64,000 nucleotides of DNA from Cydia pomonella (Eukaryota; Arthropoda; Insecta; Lepidoptera; Tortricidae). Location of the stretch: contig NC_084726.1 of the NCBI RefSeq assembly GCF_033807575.1, forward strand, positions 10,168,001 through 10,232,000, given 5' to 3'. The notes under the pieces are model-generated. The model did no database searches and was not told the origin of the DNA. It saw only the letters and a list, made by a program, of their open reading frames with translations. This document shows positions 48,401 through 56,857 of this stretch, piece after piece (the first letter of the stretch is position 1; each line of letters begins with the position of its first letter). The position numbers and the translations under genes are program-made.

Positions 48401-50709
48401 AATGAAACAATCCTGGGCTAAACTATACTTACCGCAGTTTTGGTTCTCATCGCTGCCGCTGTCACAATCCTTCACCAGATCACACACTTGCTGCAGCTTG
48501 ATGCACGACTCCTTCTGCAATGAAAGAAAAAACAATTAAAAATATAACTTTGATTAATCCAATGCTTCTATTTATGGTTTATAAAAAGAGCCTGAGCCAT
48601 TCAATGATATGGTGGAAAGAGACTCTTGGGTGGCGTGAAATGGAGTGGTGCAGACTCTGTATGGAGGCAGAGATGCCCTTGCACATTCTCGCAGAGTGCC
48701 CTTGCCTAATGCGAACTCGTGACTCAACCCTGGGTAGACACATATTACGCCCGGAGGAGTTAAGGTCTCTCGAGATCAAAAAGATACTGCAGCTGTTAGA
48801 AGTTGCAGGCTTGTATCGAGCGTTGTAGTAGGTGGCGATCACAATAGATCAAGGATGGCGGCAGTGATACATAGGCTGAAGGGCCTTACATAGCCCCTAA
48901 CAAGAAGAAGAAGAAGAATAAGAGACTCTTATGTGTTAGCGTTGTCTCCGCGTCAAATGCAAATGCTACCATACCAATGGAAAAATGAAGGACGGTTCTC
49001 TAAATCATTGCCGGAAAATTATTTTGCCGAATGTCATTTCAATAATCAAGCGGCAAATCAATACAATAATTAATTAAGTTAGACAGTTAACTAACAATCC
49101 ACCATCTTAATAATGTCTATGACTATGTGCGGTAAGGAACTGTCCAGACTGACGTAAATTTGACTGACTTAAACGCTTACCGAAGATGTGAATAAAGGTA
49201 TTATAACCTTACTTTAGGCGTGAATTATACACAGACGGCGTAAGGTGAAGGCGCGGCGCAAGCGTGGCTCAGGCATGATGCCGCTTCAAAACGTTTTCAT
49301 ACAAAATGTAGGAAAGCCACGTGTCGTGAATTATACTCAAGTGGCGCGGCGTAGGCGTATCGCAGGCGCACCTTCGTACATTTTGTATTAAAACGTGAAC
49401 GTGAACGTGTTCGTGTTTTGTATTATTTTGAAGCGCCGTCTCTGTATAATTTGCGCGTAAGGTGTGTGAAGCCTTTTATGCCCAAGATTTCACATTTAAT
49501 GCTGTCACGACTTGCAATGACCATCTACACCAGCAGTTCTTAAGTAACAATCCACCATTTTAATGATGTCTAAGAGGATCTCTGGCAAGGAAGTGTGCAA
49601 TTTAAGATGATAATTTGACTGACTTACGCCCATGATTTCGCACTTATGCTGCGGTGCCTTGCACTGCCCATTATAAATAGGTGGTTCAGGTACGCAGTCC
49701 ACCATCCTTATGTTGTCTATAGCGATGTGGGGCAGTGGGCTGTTCAGACTGACGAACGACGGCCGAGTAATTTCCACCATAATGTTGACCTCTTGTTGGA
49801 TTTTGGCGATTTTCACTTTGAAATATCTCCATCTGTACAGAATACAATTAAAATGTAATAATCGTTTAAGGTAATATAGTAAAAACGGTACCAACTAAAT
49901 TAGATATGTCATATAGCCGTTTTCGAGATAAGAGTTTTTGAGACAAAGTTTTATAATTCTTAATGTCGTGGTTCGATGGTCAAACTAAGTGGAATAAAGA
50001 ATTCCTTATAGTCGAAGTGGTCGGACAGACGGAAAATTCTTTGTCCCCCGACCTGTCGAACTACGCGGTAGAAGGGTAATTTTTGCGGGATTTTGTAAAA
50101 AATCCTTCCCACAGAACCACCACCTTGAGAAATGGCTCACAATTCTAAAGCATTAGTACTTACTCTTCATAGTTATTCCCGGTGACTTCGGTCAAAATCC
50201 ACTGAATCCCCGACTCTGACTCAGACACTAAACGTATACTGGCGTTTTGCATCCTGCTCTGGTGGAGCCAGGCTTCGAACTGTGGGAGAGAGACAACAAG
50301 TTTACCATTAAATTCATCATAGCTGTGAAAATATGTATTTTGTCATCAGAATTTCACCCTTATCCTTGTATTTCTGTAGTTTCAAACCTGCCCGGACCCG
50401 AGGGGCCTTTCCACAACTGAGGGTGCACATAACGTCCGTGTAGTTACATTTTACATAATATTTTTAAGGACGTAGATTTATTTTTGGTAAAATTCAAAAC
50501 CTCTCAGAACTCATCTAGGGTATATTAGGGTCATACACATTTTATAGTATGTTTAACTAGTTCGCGTCTTTCACGTAGACATCGCAAAGTTACTCCATAC
50601 ATGTAATCAAAATGTAATACCTGGCAGGTTTCCCACAGTCCTCGGAAGAGTGGCGAGCGTATGACCATGTTTTCCATGGTGGGGTCCACCGGAAGGTACA
50701 GGAAGTGAC
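24086..50709 (-). CDS. Alk: Alk receptor tyrosine kinase (28 exons, 5' end missing)
   Basis: Exons in transcript order: 50709-50621, 50279-50164, 49832-49628, 48514-48433, 47911-47845, 47214-46905, 46144-45978, 43536-43349, 42437-42293, 41763-41616, 41301-41158, 39727-39568, 39006-38827, 38672-38527, 38030-37919, 37486-37385, 36997-36781, 36399-36187, 35627-35460, 34707-34513, 34202-34084, 33857-33751, 33495-33412, 30156-30092, 28185-28091, 27082-26953, 25857-25737, 24736-24086. All have GT-AG borders and the phases agree, giving about 1,507 residues. The order MAM, LDLa, MAM, Gly-rich, EGF-like, transmembrane, kinase is diagnostic of ALK/LTK receptors, and two MAMs plus LDLa point to ALK rather than LTK. 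In Drosophila, Alk is the receptor for Jelly belly and acts in visceral muscle and the nervous system. The start of MAM-1 and the signal peptide are missing. Junctions in the tail (30,156 onward) rest on phase and open frames and are less sure than the kinase. Confidence 0.93.
25288..25318. repeat. (TA)n microsatellite
   Basis: About 30 bp of alternating T and A in the last Alk intron. Confidence 0.9.
26597..27029 (-). repeat. 125-bp tandem array overlapping an Alk exon
   Basis: The words aaactttgtgctggtg start at 26,601, 26,726, 26,851 and 26,976, an exact 125-bp period, for about 3.5 units. Read on the minus strand each unit is 77 nt matching the 3' part of Alk exon 27082-26953 (starting GCAAGGCGCGAGG), the donor ACAG-GTACAT, and 48 nt ending ATCACCAG. 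The 27,029-side copy is the real exon end; the others are frame-incompatible (77 nt is not a multiple of three) and meet a stop if spliced in series. Units are nearly identical, so the expansion looks recent. Confidence 0.92.
28015..28090. other. Short intronic gap and A-rich SINE tail-like piece
   Basis: Just before the Alk exon at 28,091, the sequence 27,950-28,022 (gcgggtgtccatggcggtaa, cttaccatcaggtgatccgt, then an A run) resembles the 3' end of a lepidopteran SINE-type repeat. Part may overlap the splice region of the downstream intron. Confidence 0.4.
31400..31500 (-). mobile_element. tRNA-derived SINE head fragment, reverse
   Basis: Minus strand shows B-box-like ggttcgagtcc (plus ggactcgaaccc) and an A-box-like ctagcctaatcggtagtga. 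This is the head of the same class of SINE as at 5.7 and 54.9 kb. The 3' body is mostly lost. Confidence 0.7.
32545..33231 (+). mobile_element. Complete copy of the 'gggttccgta...ggccggtttttt' repeat
   Basis: Begins tttttagggttccgtagtc and ends ctacggaaccct then cttggccggtttttt. The start and the ctacggaaccct word near the end are inverted repeats, followed by an asymmetric tail. (gtct)n microsatellite near 32,590. No transposase. Related pieces at 2,992 and 57,530. Confidence 0.75.
33751..36997 (-). CDS. Alk: Alk juxtamembrane and tyrosine kinase exons (17-22)
   Basis: Exons 36997-36781, 36399-36187, 35627-35460, 34707-34513, 34202-34084, 33857-33751. The juxtamembrane has NPHY, a likely PTB-docking site in the place of the NPNY of vertebrate ALK. 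All kinase landmarks are present: Gly loop GQGAFGEVY, catalytic Lys in PVAVKTLPE, C-helix Glu in SDFLMEAAIM, catalytic loop HRDIAARN, KIADFG, the activation loop RDIYRADYYKKGG with the Y-xxx-YY triple tyrosine of the ALK/insulin receptor group, LPIKWMPPEA, and C-lobe WEVFSLG, CWNPTPTERPSF. Nothing essential is missing, so it should be an active kinase. Three of these exons have broken copies in adjoining introns. Confidence 0.95.
35262..35428 (-). pseudogene. Broken copy of kinase exon 35627-35460
   Basis: Keeps the exon's 3' end almost intact (CKGCKYLESNRFIHR and the same GTTAGT donor) but has an in-frame TAG after ACTATG and indels upstream, and the acceptor region is eroded. Lies about 200 bp downstream of the real exon in transcript order. 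Confidence 0.9.
35984..36170 (-). pseudogene. Broken copy of kinase Gly-loop exon 36399-36187
   Basis: Retains coding-like stretches ANNQELPVAVKILPELS and MEATIMAMFRHANVEHLIEV, in different frames because of an indel around the C-helix Glu codons. The Gly loop end is missing and the donor is changed. Cannot encode a functional kinase segment. Confidence 0.9.
36670..36775 (-). pseudogene. Partial copy of juxtamembrane exon 36997-36781
   Basis: Words gacttcttgttcgag, actctttccga and gctggta recur in the same order as in the 5' half of the real exon and its acceptor region. It is next to the real donor. Heavily diverged. Confidence 0.75.
37385..38030 (-). CDS. Alk: Alk EGF-like and transmembrane exons (15-16)
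   Basis: Exon 38030-37919 encodes DCGCAYRCVALNEHRSEVRC followed by YCPSTW and a last Cys, a compact Cys-rich EGF-like module with at least six cysteines, matching the position of the EGF-like module of ALK next to the membrane. Exon 37486-37385 encodes one hydrophobic helix (MLVWVLGVFCFIFALIFVIG) followed by CLYM, the only transmembrane segment seen. Phase 1 joins throughout. Confidence 0.9.
38527..42437 (-). CDS. Alk: Alk glycine-rich domain exons (9-14)
   Basis: Exons 42437-42293, 41763-41616, 41301-41158, 39727-39568, 39006-38827, 38672-38527. Contains TCGATGRFGPNQ, IIALGASGGLGGSW, DGGGGGGGATYVF (as in vertebrate ALK GGGGATYVF), LVAGGGGG, HGGFGGGGGGCRRGGGGGGW and EGGWSYVD. In vertebrate ALK this domain with the adjoining EGF-like module binds the ALKAL ligands; in flies the Jeb-binding surface is less defined. 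All exons are in phase. Two of the six exons have tandem copies next to them. Confidence 0.92.
39763..40625 (-). mobile_element. 5'-truncated LINE in an Alk intron
   Basis: About 199 codons of the C-terminal part of a non-LTR reverse transcriptase ORF (IMDSKLTFIPHIDKML, FVRSHLEFSCSVWKPFYKVH, IERLQKIFIKSLC), stop at 40,018-40,020, then about 250 bp and an A-rich tail (plus-strand T runs 39,764-39,788). Same orientation as Alk. The frame is open, so the insertion is not ancient. The clade (Jockey/CR1-like) is inference. Confidence 0.85.
40893..41026. mobile_element. Palindromic MITE (cagtcgccatcagatatatc ends)
   Basis: A 134-bp element. Arms cagtcgccatcagatatatc and gatatatctgatggcgactg are exact complements at the ends, and the pairing continues (ggccgaggtgttc with gagcaccttggcc). 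A half copy lies at about 60,363-60,385. Confidence 0.85.
41340..41583 (-). pseudogene. Broken copies of Alk exon 41763-41616 (180-bp period)
   Basis: The donor block cataccttcttacaagc occurs at 41,611 (real) and 41,431 (copy), a 180-bp step, with another exon-body piece at 41,340-41,400. The copy reads GGT GGA AGT TGA, a stop where the real exon has TGG. The nucleotides for the ALFELH region and the donor remain recognisable. Not coding. Confidence 0.88.
41950..42106 (-). pseudogene. Broken copy 3 of the Gly-rich exon
   Basis: Has an AG (TCTTAAACAG) and a GTAAGT donor and still shows GRFGPNQTMCDAAYNETGVS, but a one-base deletion near the start shifts the frame to a stop, and there are extra bases (length 157 instead of 145). 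Probably not usable. Confidence 0.88.
42128..42272 (-). CDS. Alk: Candidate alternative Gly-rich exon of Alk (copy 2)
   Basis: Exactly 145 nt, like the canonical exon 42437-42293, in the same phase (two bases, 47 codons, two bases), with no stop, AG before it (CTGAGCAG) and GTAAGTTA after it. Codes ISIFTQCDTGRFGPNQMMC then the same DAAYNQTGV, VNNGVQVWQVPHEGLY as the canonical exon. Most differences in the shared part are at third codon positions, with Thr-to-Met and Ser-to-Thr changes; the first ten residues differ more. Only 20 nt separate the two exons, too few for an intron, so both could not be included together. Weakness: the pyrimidine tract is poor. It may be a fresh pseudo-exon. Confidence 0.5.
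42293..42437 (-). CDS. Alk: Canonical first Gly-rich exon of Alk (copy 1)
   Basis: 145 nt after a good acceptor (CTTGTTTCAG) and before GTAAGTTA. Codes YRFTTCGATGRFGPNQTMC and onward to PHEGLY. It is the copy nearest the upstream exon (43,349) and has the strongest 3' splice site of the three tandem copies. Confidence 0.85.
42964..43243. mobile_element. Long-arm inverted-repeat element
   Basis: Arms of about 75 bp: left ggttctctgccttttcgccg... and right ...gggcgaaaaggcagaatacc. Shared inner words: gccgaatttcacttgccaac and its complement. The centre has cctaatctaacccaaccta. No coding capacity. Some similar words near 49,010-49,060. Confidence 0.8.
43349..47911 (-). CDS. Alk: Alk second MAM domain exons (5-8)
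   Basis: Exons 47911-47845, 47214-46905, 46144-45978, 43536-43349. Begins CDFELDFCGFENIP, the typical MAM start, then LKWVRHSG, MNYTLTHCVGYYLFVNMN, ADFASTAVMKTVVF and RFYYQQNGRNTGSLSVNVVE, with the Trp of HQVWFSHRDKGENW in the conserved position, and IRIYSDAAIDDFSMAPECFG at the end (written here with the preceding M as in MRIYSDAAI). N-glycosylation sequons are present (NYT, NVT, NIS, NIT). Phases fit. Confidence 0.92.
43555..43735. repeat. Short 'ccgaaacttcggt' repeat cluster
   Basis: The near-palindrome ccgaaaccgaaacttcggt occurs twice (about 43,595 and 43,695) with several looser variants within 180 bp of the intron just upstream of Alk exon 8 in genomic order. Confidence 0.6.
43868..45597 (+). 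mobile_element. LINE fragment, inactive, with repeated 3' UTR
   Basis: Plus-strand reverse-transcriptase C-terminal part: VFLGVTLDSKLQWHAHIATL, a stop and frame break near 44,084, then SYGILLWGKVADIQTIFVLQ, KRAVRSIYGLGARVSLREKF, FYNKVPTDIVNLP, stop near 44,573. The 3' part carries at least five gacacttagagac / acatctctaag blocks and ends with repeated tgtttgatatt. Opposite in orientation to Alk, 5'-truncated and defective. Clade assignment uncertain. Confidence 0.85.
46571..46689. mobile_element. Palindromic MITE (catatgtgac ends)
   Basis: 119 bp; left catatgtgacattccacgac, right cgtaaaacgtcacatatg, with gaaaggtacctta and taaggtacctttc inside. No ORF. Confidence 0.8.
47555..47790. repeat. 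Dispersed repeat with 'cgttacgctcg' words
   Basis: Begins tttacagtcagtattttcc, as does about 52,973-53,010, and contains inverted words accctcgtaacgctcaagat and ggaaccactcgttacgctcg. The region has no coding frame. Confidence 0.5.
48433..50709 (-). CDS. Alk: Alk first MAM (2nd half) and LDLa exons (1-4 seen)
   Basis: Exons 50709-50621, 50279-50164, 49832-49628, 48514-48433. The first opens one base into a codon and reads GHFLYLPVDPTMENM, the point in a MAM domain after its first disulphide, so one or more upstream exons are missing. The domain continues WLHQSRMQNASIRLV, IQWILTEVTGNN, WRYFKVKI, IAIDNIRMVDC. The LDLa module spans the last two exons with all six Cys (QCKAPQHKCEIMG, KESCIKLQQVCDLVKDC, GSDENQNC) and the acidic SDE calcium-binding end. 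Confidence 0.93.
48560..48925 (+). mobile_element. LINE 3'-end fragment
   Basis: Reads CRLCMEAEMPLHILAECPCL then LGRHILRPEELRSLEIKKIL, a zinc-binding-like C-terminal motif seen after the RNase H of some insect non-LTR elements, stop near 48,828, tail (aag)n at 48,905-48,922. Plus strand, opposite to Alk. Confidence 0.8.
49068..49190 (-). pseudogene. Broken copy of Alk exon 49832-49628 (a)
   Basis: Reads VSLDSSLPHIVIDIIKMVDC then TAG; the real exon has VSLNSPLPHIAIDNIRMVDC. The remainder of the exon is absent. Lies beyond the MITE at 49,207. Confidence 0.9.
49207..49462. mobile_element. Inverted-repeat element between exon copies
   Basis: Left end ccttactttaggcgtgaatt, right end taatttgcgcgtaagg preceded by gccgtctctgtata, complementary to atacacagacggc. 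About 256 bp, GC-rich centre with repeated ggcgc words. Inserted within or beside the duplicated exon copies. Confidence 0.7.
49470..49626 (-). pseudogene. Broken copy of Alk exon 49832-49628 (b)
   Basis: Directly downstream of the real donor. Reads LHTSLPEILLDIIKMVDC, then loses the frame but keeps nucleotide similarity through the part encoding GQCKAPQHKCEIMG. Starts with a second gactgactta donor-like word. Not coding. Confidence 0.88.
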
Positions 50710-50845
50710 CTGGGGAAGAATAGTGCAATCAGCGTGAGATCCAGATTCTTGAAATTGTATGACGGAATTATCCGAATGATCTAGTAAAGGTGAGGTTCGA
50801 TTTATCAAGGAAATCGACAGACACAGCGCCCACGTCAAGGAACCA

Positions 50846-50957
50846 GAGGGCCTACTGCGAACCACGTTCGCCGTGTTGCCTCCCTGTCACGCTTACGTAC
50901 GAATTTACAAGTGCGACAGAGAGGCAACACGTCGAACGTGGTTCGCGGTAGGCCCTC
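50846..50957. mobile_element. Palindromic MITE (gagggcctactgcg ends)
   Basis: 112 bp; left gagggcctactgcgaaccac, right gtggttcgcggtaggccctc, pairing on through acgttcg and the word gtgttgcctc / gaggcaacac. No ORF. Confidence 0.85.
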
Positions 50958-51054
50958 AGCAGTAATGTCGCAACAGTAATGCAGCTGCGGTTAGCATCCA
51001 AATGTCACCTTAAACTTCGGTAAGCTTCTGTTGATCACCTCAAGTATAAAATTT

Positions 51055-51178
51055 AATGTCTCTGTTTGACCCAATGGTTGACTGGTAGAGAATGCCTTTT
51101 AGCATTAAGTTCGCCATTTGTACATTTTTCTTTATGTGTGCAATAAAGTTTAAATAAAATAATAAATAAAATAAAATT
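51055..51178 (+). mobile_element. LINE 3'-end remnant
   Basis: tggttgactggtagagaatg, cattaagttcgcc, tttgtaca, gtgcaataaagttt, then an A/T-rich tail, a pattern common at the 3' ends of insect RTE-type LINEs (family call is inference). Confidence 0.6.
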
Positions 51179-51562
51179 TAATGTAGATGGAGCATACAAC
51201 TCGCGGCCATTTAATAAGCACTCTCATAATAATTGTATAGGGGAGGGGGGTCATACACATTTTATAGTATGCTTAAGTCATTCGCGTCTTTCCTTTAGAC
51301 ATAGCTAAGTTAAGAGAATCAAAAGCTAATTTTTTACGTATTTTATTTTTATTATCCACAGAAGAGACCTTTCTCTGAAATATGTTTGAAACAGAGTCAT
51401 AATTTCATAGATATTTGACGTTTAAAATAACACTTGCACTGGCTGAGCTATCAAAATTGCTGCCAACTTATCTTGGTCGGACTCTAGACCTTTCGTTATG
51501 GAAAATATTGTAAACAATGTAAAACAACATATATTATGATTCAGAAGCGGATAAGGCATAAT

Positions 51563-51723
51563 GTTAAGGATGAGTCACGCTAGACCGGGCCAGGGCCGGG
51601 CCGGAGCGTCCGACACGTCATTTTCTATGACAGCTGATCGGTGATCACGTCACGTGATGTGTGAAAATGAAGCGCGCGGAGCTCCGGCGCGGCACCGGTC
51701 CGGTCTAGTAAGTCATCCTTAAC
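51563..51723. mobile_element. GC-rich palindromic MITE
   Basis: 161 bp; left gttaaggatgagtcacgcta, right tctagtaagtcatccttaac, with gaccgggcc and ggtccggtc inside. Distinctly GC-rich in an AT-rich context. Confidence 0.85.
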
Positions 51724-54700
51724 ACAAACTTAAACTGCTTCATACTTTACCACAGAATAAATAATAGTACTGCCGTACAGAAATGACACTTCCTGCAAAA
51801 CCGAAGTTTGACAGCGATTCAGGGACAAATCAAAGTATGGCTCTATCCCTTTTGGGTATTTAGGGTTGTCAAAATTAAAGTGGTTATCTTATCTGTGGTA
51901 GTGTACGCATAAGGACGTCAAGTTGTGCCAACCCAAATAATTGCTCGGAGCAATGCTGAGCCGGACGGAGCCGAGAATGACCGAAAGTGTCGCCCCACTG
52001 ACCTTACTTGATTCAGTAACTAACGACAGCAATACGCAGAAATGAGATGCGGAATATCTACCGTGTCTAACGTATAGCTGTGTCCCTGTCATCAGTTACT
52101 AAATTAAGTAAGGTGTGTGAAGGGAACCCAGTCACTAAATCAGTGTATACGCTGCCTAAATAGCCGTTGCTAGACTCGCCGCGGCAACGTTGGATTACCG
52201 CGCGAACTCTGACATTTCGCACGGCGTGGGCTCAGTGTTGCTAGGGCGGAACTTTTCAAATCTATATCTATGGGTACCTTGAAAAGATTTTTTCTGAAAC
52301 TTGCAATGAAATGTTGACATGTATTACCTCAATTCAAATTAGGTCCGGAAATACTACATATCCGGTGCGATGAGTGAAGATGATATGTAAAGGAGTTTTA
52401 TACAGTCTTACACATCAAGGCAACCTTGTTTTGTTTTTAAACGCCAAATTGTGACACGTCTAGGCATTCAACCATAAAAAAAGCAACTGACATTATGCTT
52501 TTTTTGTGTTTTTTTCATTATTAGTCATAGTAATATTTTATTCATAAACAATTTACATTGTGTTTGAAACATTGAGGTATAGTACTAGAGTCGGAATCTC
52601 GTTGTACTAAATGCAATGAAGTGCCGGCGTAAAAAAATAATAAAAAATTAAAATGCCTCTGTGCGTAATGAAAAAGTATTCAAATAATATCAAGAAATAA
52701 AATTAAAGCAATATAATAATAATCCACTGCGAAAAAACTCTTGTTTTAAGGATATTTAGATGATTTTGAAACGTCACTTTAAACACTCGCGGTGGTACGC
52801 CATTTTATTTGGCTCATAGATTACATTTCGCAGATGTAACACGTAGGCTCTAAATGATGAAATTTTGAGTTGTTTCCTTATGTTTGCTGGTAAAATTGAG
52901 TTTTAAATGATGATTTTGATTGATAAATATTTAATAAAATTCATTCGGTTTGGTTTGTTTTGTTTGATATTTTACAGTTAGTATTTTCCTTGCGTTGCAC
53001 GCTGGTGTGGTGAAATAGGAGCCATTTCTGCCGATATAGTTTGTGTCTCGAACTCAGTGAGAGCGCCAATAGTCCGTGGCTGAAATTCACCCAAGTTAAA
53101 CACTCTACTTTTCATTTCCAATACGAGGAAAGTTAAATACATGTTTTTAAAACATGCCTAAGTATATTATTTATAGCATTTCTTGAGGGTACTTTCAATT
53201 AACCATTTAGGTTAAAGTATCGTTATTAATAGAATGGGGAGTTAAACATATGAATGGAAATTGTATAACAAATCCATTTAAAACTTTTCAATTGCCCATT
53301 GTAAAAAAAAATAAAGATTTCGTACTTGGAAAGTAAAACGCTCTAGTGGAGAAACGTATCACTTTCTGCACACTTTGTTAGAACAACAATGACCCTCGTT
53401 CAGAGCTTGAGAAATGAAAATATTGTATTATTTATGTAGGCCATTTTCATTGTTACTAATTTATTTTTCTAGCAAGGAGACTCATTGACAAATGACGGTG
53501 AAAATCATCGAATTTTACGGCGGGGCGTCACACACGGCGAAGATACAATTAATATTTTATCTTAAAATGCCTAGATATAAAATATAATTCGTATCTTAAG
53601 ATAGAATAGTATAATATTACAGTATCTCAGCCGTTTGTATTATGTTCGTATAAGGATCATGTGCTTTTAATGCATTGGGGTATTCAGACATACAATGTTA
53701 TTTATTTATATATTTATGTTAACGAGAACCAACAGCTTTAAACTTACAATAGGACAACAAGATTTAAAAAAAAAACAAATACAGGAACTCACAGGTAGTA
53801 AAGCATTCTAAAATAAAGTGTGCTAGCAATTACGCACACACATGCGTACAAAGAGAGAAAAAAAAACACAATTGTAAATGAACCTAGAAACCTAGAAAAA
53901 AAGATCCTAGGTTCCGAACAAGTTAGTTCGAAAGAGGAAAACCACATAATTAAAATAAAGTTTATTAGATTTTAATGCTGATAAATCATATTTTAAAGAT
54001 CACATCAAGGCGTTAATATATTTAATGGTGATGAATTAAATGCATTTTATAATATGACTTAATGTAGAGTCCATCCGTCTAAGCTTGACTTGAGCAGGTA
54101 ACATGCTTGATGTTTTGCACTTTGTAACGACAAAGTATGGCAGTGCTACTATAAACGTCGTATTATTTCGATTTTGACTTTTGTGCTACCATTTGCATAT
54201 TATGTGCAAAATTAGGTTGGTTTGACTCTAGCCAATATCATTTGGCGCAGTCAGTAGGATCCGTACCTTAGGTAATTTAATTATACCAAATACAATTATT
54301 GATACAACTTTACAAGCCTCAAGTATTACATTTAGGTTTTGCAAAGGCAAATTGAGGCATGTAACGCGTTTACTAATTGCATTATTTCATAATTCATAAA
54401 TCTTTATTTGTAAGAATACAGTACAATTGTATTGTGGTCTTAAAATAATAAAAAGGAATCCTTGTATTCAGCATGCAAGCAAGCGTACAAATATTTACAT
54501 TAAAATAATTAAACAATCAAAACATTAAATAAAAATACCCACAATGTCAAAATGTATCAATTATTACAATTAAATATATCATGATGTCATCGGTTCCTTA
54601 TAATCTAAGTAAGCCTTAACGCTATAAAAACATTATTATTTGTTGTAATATTGTATCAAAGTTACGTTAAAAATCTGACATCTACAGATTTTTCAGTATA

Positions 54701-54894
54701 TCTGGCAACGTTGCATGAGCCGGACTTGGAAAAATATTGTCTTAGTATGAAATGCATGGTTTCAACACTTTCAATGCGACGTAAGCGTTACGTAAACTAA
54801 GTACCTAGAATGAACCTCCTAAAACTTCATGATTATTCGTGTCTCGTATGCTTATCATTTTATTAATTTACAGTAATTTATTTTAAACGGTTTT

Positions 54895-55140
54895 GACGAC
54901 CTGTCTGGCCTAGTGGGTAGTGATCCTGCCTATTAAGCCGATGGTTCCGGGTTCAATCCTGGTAAGGGCATTTATTTGTGTGATGAGCACGAATATTTGT
55001 TCCTGAGTCATGGGTGTTTTTTATGTGAGTATTTATATATTATGTATATCGTTGTCTAAGTACCCACAACATAAGCCTTATTGAGCTTACTGTAGCACTT
55101 AGTCAATTTGTGTAATAAAATAATGTCCTATAATATTGAT
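54895..55140 (+). mobile_element. tRNA-derived SINE, copy 2
   Basis: A box ctggcctagtgggtagtgat, B box ggttcaatcc; body and tail as in copies 1 and 3 (gagtcatgggtgtttt, gcttactgtagcacttagtc). More regular than copy 1. Confidence 0.88.
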
Positions 55141-55196
55141 TTACCATTATTTATTGATAGCATATAAGCAAATCGACATTTGTCAGTATCACCGAT

Positions 55197-55465
55197 CGAC
55201 GACCGATCTGGCCTAGTGGGTATATTATATAGTGACCCTGCCTATGAAGCCAATGGTCCCGGGTTCAAATCCTGGTAAGGGCATTTATTCGTGTGATGAG
55301 CATGGATATTTCTTCCTGAGTCATGGGTGTTTTCTATGTATTTAAGTATTTATAAATATTTATATATTATATATAACATTGTCTAAGTACCCTCAACACA
55401 AGCCTTATTGAGCTTACTGTGGGACTTAGTCAATTTGTGTAATAATGTCCTATAATATTATATTA
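55197..55465 (+). mobile_element. tRNA-derived SINE, copy 3
   Basis: A box ctggcctagtgggtatatta with a small TA insertion, B box ggttcaaatcc, tail ttactgtgggacttagtcaa then tcctataatattatattatt. Lies about 60 bp after copy 2 in the same direction. A tail-only remnant follows at about 55,887-55,970. Confidence 0.88.
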
Positions 55466-55620
55466 TTTATTTTTATTTATTTATTATTATCACCTCATTG
55501 TCTCCTTTGAACATGTTAACGGTTTATTAATAATTAATGATTATTCAGCATTCGCAAAGGCTCTTTTTATTTTATTTTTATAATTCAAAAACTGATGAGA
55601 AAGTTGCATTTTATCCACAA

Positions 55621-55735
55621 GAGTCCCCTCCCTCCCCCTCCCTCCCTCAAATCCCTCAAAGGAATAAGTTCGCCTTTGTACTTCTTACTAATTGTATGTT
55701 ACTTTTAATATGTATTTTTGTACAATAAATAGTTT
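55621..55735 (+). repeat. C-rich tract and LINE-like tail
   Basis: A polypyrimidine tract (cccctccctccccctccc and more) at 55,624-55,655, then tttgta, aataaatagtttactac and a (tac)n end, resembling a retrotransposon 3' terminus. Confidence 0.5.
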
Positions 55736-56269
55736 ACTACTACTACTAAGAGTGGCAATGAAATCCGTTTTTGAGTTGTTTCCTCATGTTGGCTGGTAAA
55801 ATTGACTATTTCAATGACATGATCAATAGCATAATAAACGTAATAAATTAAATAAAGTTAAAGGTTGACAATTCACCACAAAACATAACCCACAACACAA
55901 GCCTCATTGAGCTTACTGTGGTACTAGGTTGGTTTCTGTAAGATTGTCCATAATATTTATTTATTTTCTTAAACTATTAATACCTTATATCTATTTGATT
56001 TCAATACACTAAATTTCAGATTTCGTAATCCCCATTGAGTAGAAACAGAATCAGCGTAGAGCAATGCATCCCAACGTCAAATCAAGCGCAGCAAACTGCA
56101 CAAGTGCACTAATTGCATGAGCCACTGGTATTCCAATAGCGCGCGCGCGGGCCGGTCGAGGAGCCCATGGAGTCCACGGACAGGACGCGCACGACCGGCG
56201 GCGCGGCGAGCGGCAGATCAAGGACTTTCATACTTTTGGCCGCGCGCAATGTACCTTATTTGCTATCGA

Positions 56270-56500
56270 ATTTAAACTATCATGAGACATACTAACATCA
56301 AACTAATTCTACGGTTTACACTCACGTATTTTTAGTCACTCGCGCGACATGTTTCGGAGAGCCTAGGTCTCCTTTCTCAAGCACTAACAGTGCGAGCAGC
56401 GTTCACGACGGCGGTGCCTCGCGTACTGCTCCGCGCCGCGTCGCACGTTGCGCGCGCGCTGAGAGAACCGTATTTACTAACCGTGTACTTGCTATCCGCC
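56270..56500. repeat. Dispersed repeat, GC-rich copy
   Basis: Longer, GC-rich relative of 4,360-4,450 (actcgcgcgacatgtttcgg, agagcctaggtctcc). Contains many CpG words (cgcgccgcgtcgcacg). No supported coding frame. Confidence 0.6.
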
Positions 56501-56735
56501 AGCAACACACAAAAAATTATAAGTTTTGGCAAACATTTCATTTTTGGTACAAGCTTTTGTCGTTAACTGTACTTTTCTTATCACAGGCAGCTAATACTCA
56601 TCGAGACAATTCTAAAACACAATTAGGTTGCGTTATTGTTTCATCACAGAGTTCCTATGGCCACCTGTCGTCTCTAAACATCAGATTAGCTCGATGCTAC
56701 CATAGTATTGCATTGCCACCCGACTTACATATGTA

Positions 56736-56857
56736 GCCATCCAGGGTTAGCCACTGTCTCGGAGACCTTGGAGTTAACCGTTAACCCTGGGTTAAATTGT
56801 ACTGGTACCTCTGGATTTAACCGGTTAACCCCGAGTTAATGGCTAACCCTGGATGGC
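56736..56857. mobile_element. Palindromic MITE (gccatccagggttagcca ends)
   Basis: 122 bp; left gccatccagggttagccact, right ttaatggctaaccctggatggc paired for 18 bp at the ends. The inside is made of repeated gttaaccc / gggttaa words. Confidence 0.85.
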
